Source: Tenggerimyces flavus
GTDB taxonomy: Bacteria > Actinomycetota > Actinomycetes > Propionibacteriales > Actinopolymorphaceae
DNA: 64,000 bases
Direction of reading: 5' to 3'
Assembly: GCF_016907715.1 (NCBI RefSeq)
Contig: NZ_JAFBCM010000001.1
Coordinates: 372,001-436,000 of the forward strand
This document shows positions 58,608 through 64,000 of the stretch, in pieces. The notes under the pieces were generated by a model. It had not been told where the DNA came from. It made no database searches and saw nothing but the letters and a program-made list of their open reading frames with translations. Every line of letters starts with the position of its first letter. The stretch's first letter is position 1. The translations under genes and the position numbers were made by a program.

Positions 58608-58688
58608 TCCACCTCTTCACCACCGACCGGGTGCAGACTGCGTCCTAATCTCTGGAGAGCCCGGCGAGTGGACGAAGGGAGTGGCGGC

Positions 58689-59519
58689 GTGGGGGGACTC
58701 CGGTTCGGTGTCGTTCAGCTCCTGCGGTTCGGGTGGATGGAGGCGTTGTCCTGCCTGTTCCCGGCCGCCCTGTTCGCCGGGCTCGCCCTCTCGCGGGTCG
58801 TGCCGCTGCCGTTGCCGCGGTACGACCTGTTGCTGATCTTCTGCGTCGTTCTCACGCTCTTCTTCTGGCTGATCGGGCTGGAAACCTGGCGCGAGGTGCT
58901 GGTGATCGCGGGCTTCCACCTGCTCGGGCTCGGCCTGGAACTGTTCAAGGTCAAGGTGGGCTCGTGGTCGTACCCGGGCGACGCGTACACGAAGTTCGCT
59001 GGCGTCCCGCTGTTCGCCGGCTTCATGTACGCGGCGGTCGGCAGCTACATCTGTCAAGCCTGGCGGCGGTTCGACCTCGGCGTGACCGGCTACCGTCCGC
59101 TCCTCACCTCGGCGTGCGCGCTGCTGATCTACGCGAACTTCTTCACCCACCACTGGCTTCCGGACTTCCGGATCCCGATCGCCCTGCTGCTGTTGTTCGT
59201 GACGCGGCGTACGTGGGTGCACTTCACAGTCGGCCCGCGGCGCTACAAGATGCCGCTCGCGGTGTCGTTCGTGCTGATCGGCTTCTTCCTCTGGCTCGCC
59301 GAGAACGGCGCGACGTTCCTGGACGCCTGGAACTACCCCGACCAGGTGAACGTGTGGCAGCTGGTGCACCCGGCGAAGTTCGGCGCTTGGTCGCTGCTCG
59401 TCTGCCTGAGCTTCGCGCTCGTCGCCACGACCAAGGCGTTGACCGACCCGCTCACGATGTCGAAGGGGCCGCTACTGCCGCGGGCGACGCACCGGGTCAG
59501 ATCCACTTCTGGTGCTTGA
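58689..59519 (+). CDS. DUF817-family integral membrane protein
   Basis: The 276-residue protein has about eight predicted helices and family-typical stretches GLGLELFKVKVGSWSYPGD, VPLFAGFMYAAVGSYICQAW and FLWLAENGATFLDAWNYPDQ. Its function is unknown. GTG 58689 is chosen because GAAGGGAG lies 7 bases upstream. It overlaps the convergent CorA gene by 23 bp. Confidence 0.82.
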   Translation: MGGLRFGVVQLLRFGWMEALSCLFPAALFAGLALSRVVPLPLPRYDLLLIFCVVLTLFFWLIGLETWREVLVIAGFHLLGLGLELFKVKVGSWSYPGDAYTKFAGVPLFAGFMYAAVGSYICQAWRRFDLGVTGYRPLLTSACALLIYANFFTHHWLPDFRIPIALLLLFVTRRTWVHFTVGPRRYKMPLAVSFVLIGFFLWLAENGATFLDAWNYPDQVNVWQLVHPAKFGAWSLLVCLSFALVATTKALTDPLTMSKGPLLPRATHRVRSTSGA

Positions 59520-60576
59520 ACACCCGGTGCAGGATGACCGCGACGACCAGCATGAGCACGACCGCCAGCGGATAGCCGATCGGCCAGCTGAGCTCGGGCA
59601 TGTGGGTGAAGTTCATGCCGTAGATCGTGCCGATCAGCGTGGGCGCGAACAGGATCGCGGCCCAGGCGGAGATCTTCTTGACCTCCTCGCTCTGGGCGTA
59701 CGTCGCCTCGGTCTGCTGGTACGTCGCCTGGGTGAGCGCGGTGATCTCCTCGTTCTGGCGCTGTGAGACGAGCGCGGCGTTCAGCGTGAGAACGTTGGAG
59801 ATCAGCTCGCGGAAGCCGGCGACCTGGTCGGCGATCCGCGTCGCGTGGTCCTGGACGTCGCGGAGCAGCCGCTGGAGCTCCAGCTCCACGCCGTACTTCT
59901 CGAAGCCGGCGACCAGCGCGTCGAGGACGTCCCGCAGCGGTTGGCAGGCGCGGGAGAACTCGATCACCTCGCGGGACAGCGAGTAGATCCGCTTCTCCGC
60001 GCCCGGTTCGCCCCCGAAGACCTGCGCCTCGATCTCGTCGAGGTCGGTCCGCAGCCCCTCGACCACGGGAAAGTAGTCGTCCACGACCTGGTCGAGGACG
60101 GCGTACAGGACGGCTTCGGGGCCGAGGGCGAGCAGCTTGGGGTTGGCCTCGAGGCGCTCGCGTACGGGGCCCAGGCCGGGTGTCTCGCTGTGCCGGATCG
60201 TGACGACGAAGTCCTTGCCGAGGAAGACGTGGATCTCACCGACCTCGACCATCTCGGTGGAGTCGACGTAGCGAGCGGGCCGCAGAACGACGAACAGCGT
60301 GTCGCCGTACCGTTCGAGCTTCGGCCGCTGGTGGGCGTGGACGGCGTCCTCGACCGCCAGCTCGTGCAGGCCGAACTCGTTCGCGACCTGCATCAGCTCC
60401 TCGGTGTCGGGCCGGTACAGCCCGATCCAGCCCAGGCCGCGGCGATCCCGGATGAGCTCGAACGTCTGGTCCAGCGAGTCGGGCTCGACGCGCTCCCCAT
60501 CGGCATAGATCGCGTTCGTCACCACCGACACGCACGAACCTCCAGCTCTGGCCTCTGACGCTGCTGTCCCGGGCAT
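59497..60576 (-). CDS. corA: CorA-family magnesium/cobalt transporter
   Basis: The 359-residue protein has the large cytoplasmic domain and two C-terminal helices with the pore signature YGMNFTHMPE. Upstream, the stalk helices (NVLTLNAALVSQRQNEEITA) are clear. ATG 60576 follows GGGGAGG at 3 bases; GTG codons at 60531, 60525 or 60522 are alternatives. It mediates passive divalent cation uptake as a pentamer. Confidence 0.9.
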   Translation of the reverse strand: MPGTAASEARAGGSCVSVVTNAIYADGERVEPDSLDQTFELIRDRRGLGWIGLYRPDTEELMQVANEFGLHELAVEDAVHAHQRPKLERYGDTLFVVLRPARYVDSTEMVEVGEIHVFLGKDFVVTIRHSETPGLGPVRERLEANPKLLALGPEAVLYAVLDQVVDDYFPVVEGLRTDLDEIEAQVFGGEPGAEKRIYSLSREVIEFSRACQPLRDVLDALVAGFEKYGVELELQRLLRDVQDHATRIADQVAGFRELISNVLTLNAALVSQRQNEEITALTQATYQQTEATYAQSEEVKKISAWAAILFAPTLIGTIYGMNFTHMPELSWPIGYPLAVVLMLVVAVILHRVFKHQKWI

Positions 60577-60652
60577 TATCCTCCCCGCTCGGATCCGCAC
60601 GCGGCGTGGGAGAGTACTGACGAAGGCGCCCACCCCATACGCCGGAGGACCG

Positions 60653-61795
60653 ATGCCCGTCGACCGGTTGCTTCCCACCCCCGAAGCACACGAGCTGATC
60701 GGCCTGACTCGCGAGATCGTCGCGGCTGAGCTCGCCCCGCGAGCCGCCGAGGCCGAAGCCGAGTCACGCTTTCCCCGAGAGGTGTTCAGCCTGCTCGGCA
60801 AGACCGGGCTGCTGTCGCTGCCGTACCCCGAGGAGTACGGCGGGGGCGGGCAGCCGTTCGAGGTCTACCTGCAGGTGTTGGAGGAGATCGCGTACGGCTG
60901 GCTCAGCGTCGGCGTCGGTACGTCGGTGCAGTCGCTGTCCTGCTACCCCCTGCACACGTACGGGTCTGACTCGCAGAAGGCGGAGCATCTGTCGCGGCTG
61001 CTCGCCGGCGACCTGCTCGGCGCGTACTGCCTGTCCGAGCCGCAGGCCGGGTCGGACGTAGCCGCGATGACGACGCGGGCTGCGTTGTCCGGCTCCTCGT
61101 ACGTGCTCAATGGCACCAAGGCGTGGATCACCCATGGCGGTGAGGCGGACTTCTACACGCTGTTCGCGCGGACGTCTTCGGACCGGTCGAGCGGGATCTC
61201 TTGTTTCCTGCTGGACGCGCCATTGGAGGGGCTGTCGTTCGGGGCGCCGGAGCACAAGATGGGTATGACAGCCTCGTCGACGACGCAGGTGCATCTCGAC
61301 GACGTGCGCGTTCCTGCTTCGCGGCTGATCGGCGACGAGGGTGTCGGGATGAAGATCGCCCTTGCCGCGTTGGACTCTGGGCGTCTCGGCATCTCGGCGT
61401 GTGCGGTCGGGCTGGCGCAAGCGGCGCTTGACACCGCGGTCTCGTACGCTTCGACGCGGACGCAGTTCGGCAAGGCGCTCGTGGAGTTCCAGGGCTTGTC
61501 GTTCCTGCTGGCGGACATGGCGGCTTTGGTGCAGTCGGCGCGCGCGACGTACCTCGACGCCGCCCGCCGGCGTGATGCCGGCCTGCCGTTCGGCACCCAG
61601 GCGGCGATCGCGAAGCTCGTGGCGACGGACGCGGCGATGAAGGTGACGACGGATGCGGTGCAGGTGCTCGGCGGGTACGGCTACACGCGGGACTACCCGG
61701 TGGAGCGGTACATGCGCGAGGCAAAGGTGCTGCAGATCTTCGAAGGCACCAACCAGATCCAGCGTGTGGTGATCGGTCGCTCGCTTTCGCGTTGA
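60653..61795 (+). CDS. Acyl-CoA dehydrogenase
   Basis: The 380-residue flavoprotein shows the family motifs AYCLSEPQAGSDVAAM and NGTKAWITHGGEADFY (FAD and substrate binding), and TKFGKAL-like TQFGKALVEFQ, QVLGGYGYTRDYPVERYMRE and KVLQIFEGTNQIQRVV, where the Glu of FEGTNQ is the catalytic base of most short- and medium-chain members. It is divergent from corA. It probably acts in beta-oxidation or amino-acid breakdown. Confidence 0.9.
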   Translation: MPVDRLLPTPEAHELIGLTREIVAAELAPRAAEAEAESRFPREVFSLLGKTGLLSLPYPEEYGGGGQPFEVYLQVLEEIAYGWLSVGVGTSVQSLSCYPLHTYGSDSQKAEHLSRLLAGDLLGAYCLSEPQAGSDVAAMTTRAALSGSSYVLNGTKAWITHGGEADFYTLFARTSSDRSSGISCFLLDAPLEGLSFGAPEHKMGMTASSTTQVHLDDVRVPASRLIGDEGVGMKIALAALDSGRLGISACAVGLAQAALDTAVSYASTRTQFGKALVEFQGLSFLLADMAALVQSARATYLDAARRRDAGLPFGTQAAIAKLVATDAAMKVTTDAVQVLGGYGYTRDYPVERYMREAKVLQIFEGTNQIQRVVIGRSLSR

Positions 61796-61844
61796 CATTG
61801 CCCGATTGGGCAGCCCTGAATTAACTGTTCGCGTACGGATGGTT

Positions 61845-61856
61845 TCGCATATGCGA
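61845..61856. promoter_or_regulatory. 12-bp palindrome upstream of the O-antigen-ligase-like gene
   Basis: TCGCATATGCGA is a perfect palindrome in the 169-bp gap before the polymerase/ligase-like gene. It may be an operator, but nothing links it to a particular regulator. Confidence 0.3.
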
Positions 61857-61922
61857 CGCTCTCACGCTGCACGCATGCACCGGCACCGTCCGTTGTGAGT
61901 TTCTTCTGAAGTACGTCGCGAA

Positions 61923-61967
61923 CACCCCTCCCCTTGGCTAGCTTCTGTTCTGGCGGGGGGAGGGGTG
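61923..61967 (+). promoter_or_regulatory. Inverted repeat overlapping a ribosome binding site
   Basis: The 11-bp arms CACCCCTCCCC and GGGGAGGGGTG match perfectly across a 23-base loop. The right arm contains the Shine-Dalgarno sequence and first start codon of the O-antigen-ligase-like gene. If both arms are transcribed the site would be hidden. However, a -10-like TAGCTT lies at 61939-61944, which would start the RNA after the left arm. Confidence 0.35.
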
Positions 61968-63293
61968 GTGAAGCGGGGAAGTCCCAGGGAATGGTCGTGG
62001 CGTGATGTCTGCGTACCCATTGCCCTTGTGTTGTTGCTTTTCGCCGGCTATGTGAAAGGCACGTCCGCGCTCGCGTGGATGCCCATCGACCTCACGCTTG
62101 CCGCCGGGGTGGTCACTACTCTCGGCATTGTCGCGGTCGCACTGCGGAAACCTGGTTGGATTCCGCGCGGAGCTTTGCTTGTCGTGACCACGTGGGTGAT
62201 GTTCGCCCCCGCGACCATTTTCGTCGCCAGTAACGAATACGGCTCCGAAAAGGTCGCGAAGTTCTGGACCATCACCTTGCTCGCCGCGGTCGCTCCGTTG
62301 TTCCTGCTGCAGACCAAGCTGCGCCGCCAGATCGCGGCTGGGGCCGTGGTCGGCATGGGTGCGGCGTCCGCGGCGTTGGCGTTCCTCGTACCGGACGAGT
62401 CCCAGTACGGCAGGCTGTCCGCGCTAGGGTCGAACACGATCTCGATGGGCCGGATCGCCGGCGCTGCCGCGCTCGTGCTGGTGGCGTGGGGAATGTTCGC
62501 GCACGGGCGACGGCGTTGGTTCGCGTTCGCCGGCGCCGCCTTGGCCGCGGCGGCGATGGTGCAGTCGGGCTCGCGCGGGCCGCTGGTCGCGGCGACCGCC
62601 GCGGTGGGCGTCCTCGCGATCCTCGGTGCCGTCGACCGCCGGAGCAGGCTCCGCCGCATGCTCGTGATCGCCGTGGTCGGGGCGGCGGGCTGGTGGATGG
62701 CGTCGACGTTCGCCGGCTTCGGCGCGGAACGGATCACGGCAACCCTGCAAGGCGGTCCGGACGCCTCGATCGGCGCGCGCCTCCGGCTCATCCTCGCGTC
62801 GTTGCAGCTGATCAGTGAACACCCGTTGGGCATCGGCTTCGGCGCTTTGTACGACAACCTGCCGCTCGGCATCGCGCTCGACAGCAGCGGCTGGCGGCAG
62901 TACCCGCACAACATCCTGATCGAGGCGCTGACCGACGCGGGCTGGCTCGCCGGTGTCGCGCTCGTCGTGCTCATCATCGCCGGGCTCGCGCAGATCCGCC
63001 GTACCGCGCACACCGCTGACGGCGCGGTCTGGTCCGGGCTCGCGATCTTCTTCGTCATCAACGCGATGGTGTCGGGCGACCTCAACGACAACCGGACGAT
63101 GTTCGCGGCGTTGTCCATGGTGTGGGTGATCGGCACCGGCCTCATTCGTACCGCCGAGGACGACGAGAAGGTCACTTCCATCACGTCGCGACTGAAGCGG
63201 CCGGCGCCGGAGCGGATCGGTACTCGAGTTGCCCGCAACGGAGTCGCCTCGCTGCACCGCAGTCGGACGTCTCGGCTTCCGCTCGCGCGTTGA
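61965..63293 (+). CDS. O-antigen ligase/polymerase-like (Wzy_C) membrane protein
   Basis: The 442-residue protein has about eleven to twelve predicted helices. A large external loop near residues 280-310 contains HPLGIGFGALYDNLP and WRQYPHNILIEALTDAGW; the conserved PHN/HxxxxE pattern is that of O-antigen ligase and polymerase proteins. It likely joins or polymerises lipid-linked exopolysaccharide units. The start is GTG 61965 or 61968 behind GGGGGGAGGG. The basic C-terminal tail is probably cytoplasmic. Confidence 0.78.
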   Translation: MVKRGSPREWSWRDVCVPIALVLLLFAGYVKGTSALAWMPIDLTLAAGVVTTLGIVAVALRKPGWIPRGALLVVTTWVMFAPATIFVASNEYGSEKVAKFWTITLLAAVAPLFLLQTKLRRQIAAGAVVGMGAASAALAFLVPDESQYGRLSALGSNTISMGRIAGAAALVLVAWGMFAHGRRRWFAFAGAALAAAAMVQSGSRGPLVAATAAVGVLAILGAVDRRSRLRRMLVIAVVGAAGWWMASTFAGFGAERITATLQGGPDASIGARLRLILASLQLISEHPLGIGFGALYDNLPLGIALDSSGWRQYPHNILIEALTDAGWLAGVALVVLIIAGLAQIRRTAHTADGAVWSGLAIFFVINAMVSGDLNDNRTMFAALSMVWVIGTGLIRTAEDDEKVTSITSRLKRPAPERIGTRVARNGVASLHRSRTSRLPLAR

Positions 63294-63366
63294 TGATTTC
63301 GCCTTGCCAGGTTGAACAAAGAGGTATGTGCGTCCAAATCGCTGACGGTTGGACTACTGTGCGGCC

Positions 63367-64000
63367 ATGGCATCGAGTGGAGGCTGGGCCGGGGCCGCGC
63401 TCGTCGCGACAGCGGTGCTGTTGTGCGCATGCTCGCCAGAAGCTCCAGAGCTGGAGCAATCGGGCGAAAACGAAGGCCCACAACCTTCATATCCGTTGAC
63501 GATTGCGACATCTGCGCCGCAACCGCTCGAGGCGGTCGTGGCGAACGACTCCACCGCGGTTTCGTTCACGCTGCCGGTCGGATTCTCGGTGTCGCGGACG
63601 AGTCCGGGTGAGGTGACGTACGCCGACGCGTCCGGCTCGCGGATCAGTGTGGCGGTGTCGCGCCTTCGTGGCACGCTGCGGCCCGAGTCGGCGACGCCGA
63701 TTCTCGGTGGGTCCGCGCGGTCGGGTTGCTACGTACCCGGCTCGGTGCCGGCGTTCGGGGCGTTCTCGTTGTCGCAGGCAGTCGAGTCGCCTTGTGTGAC
63801 GCCGGGGATGCGGCCCGTGGTCGCTGCTGCTTCCGCCCCTTCTGGGGTTGCTCCGGTGGCGAAGGCGGATCCCTCGTCGGTGTTGCGACATGAGGTGCTC
63901 GGCGGGGTGTCATCGTCGCGCGATCTGGTGTTGCTGGACTTCGCTTCGTTGAAGTCGTCGTACCCGTCTGCCGCGTCGTCGTCGTTCCTGTCGTCGGTGC
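63367..64000 (+). CDS. Putative lipoprotein, truncated by the window end
   Basis: The frame from ATG 63367 stays open to the last base (211 codons seen). The N-terminus has a lipoprotein signal (AALVATAVLLCACSPE, lipobox Cys after LLCA). The mature part is Ser/Val-rich with TAVSFTLPVGFSVSRTSPGE and two later cysteines (RSGCYVPG, ESPCVTPG). No family is recognised. It follows the polysaccharide gene by 73 bp. Confidence 0.6.
   Translation, partial: MASSGGWAGAALVATAVLLCACSPEAPELEQSGENEGPQPSYPLTIATSAPQPLEAVVANDSTAVSFTLPVGFSVSRTSPGEVTYADASGSRISVAVSRLRGTLRPESATPILGGSARSGCYVPGSVPAFGAFSLSQAVESPCVTPGMRPVVAAASAPSGVAPVAKADPSSVLRHEVLGGVSSSRDLVLLDFASLKSSYPSAASSSFLSSV

Noticed and set aside
1-64000. CRISPR array, riboswitch or rRNA
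   Set aside because: No regular short direct repeats with spacers, no recognisable riboswitch core and no rRNA sequence were seen.

Overview
The window is high-GC DNA with dense operons, frequent GTG starts and 4-bp ATGA/GTGA start-stop overlaps. Together with WYL, ROK, IclR and LAL regulators, a SigJ-like ECF factor, an MsiK-type sugar ATPase and an F420-type LLM enzyme, this points to a soil actinobacterium. A member of the Propionibacteriales (Kribbella or Actinopolymorphaceae relatives) is plausible, but that placement is inference. There is no prophage, integrase, IS element or CRISPR array. One tRNA gene (Thr-UGU) is present.

Layout. 1-3.3 kb: a partial gene, exonuclease III, a WYL regulator and a phosphotransferase. 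3.4-6.2 kb: tandem tryptophanase paralogues. 6.5-16.2 kb: a carbohydrate cluster built round an IclR regulator. A leftward unit encodes a DapA-like aldolase/lyase, a GHL6-type glycosidase and a TIM-barrel isomerase. A rightward unit encodes two permeases, a binding lipoprotein and an enolase-superfamily dehydratase. Both units carry the same 12-bp palindrome, TCACATATGTGA, just upstream. The transporter has no ATPase; an MsiK/UgpC-type ATPase at 30.3-31.4 kb probably energises it. 16.3-30.1 kb: small regulator-plus-enzyme modules (ArsR/AHSA1-VOC, LtrA, HAD/VOC, GH30, LLM/YczE/MarR, GntR/creatininase/enolase, DUF4032, PAP2, a two-component system, VOC). 31.6-33.9 kb: LacI, then a HIRAN/zinc-ribbon protein followed by tRNA-Thr.

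34.0-44.0 kb is the most interesting region. One leftward operon encodes, in order, an unknown 171-aa protein, a divergent Hsp70, a DUF1795/DcrB-like protein, an IniA-like dynamin, a C39-like peptidase with calcium-loop-like repeats and a C-terminal membrane tail, a membrane-anchored GrpE-like protein, a 95-aa acidic protein, an IniC-like dynamin and a NADAR-family protein. Most junctions overlap by a few bases. An ECF sigma factor and a second calcium-loop-repeat protein lie just downstream on the same strand. This looks like a membrane-associated stress or defence machine combining an Hsp70 cycle, paired dynamins, a protease and an ADP-ribose-type glycosidase.

44-64 kb: GNAT, a 983-aa LAL regulator, a small secreted/membrane protein, SDR/TetR, APH, a DUF1479 dioxygenase with a ROK regulator, SigJ-like sigma/SnoaL, a penicillin-acylase-family Ntn hydrolase, two secreted proteins, DUF817, CorA, an acyl-CoA dehydrogenase, an O-antigen-ligase-like protein and a lipoprotein cut by the window end.

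Recurring features include three related dispersed palindromes with TGATCATG arms, four convergent gene pairs whose stop codons share the tetranucleotide CTAG, and a tail-to-tail PAP2/response-regulator pair whose frames run 390 bp through each other. Operator-like dyads lie beside the IclR, MarR, GntR, TetR and ROK genes.
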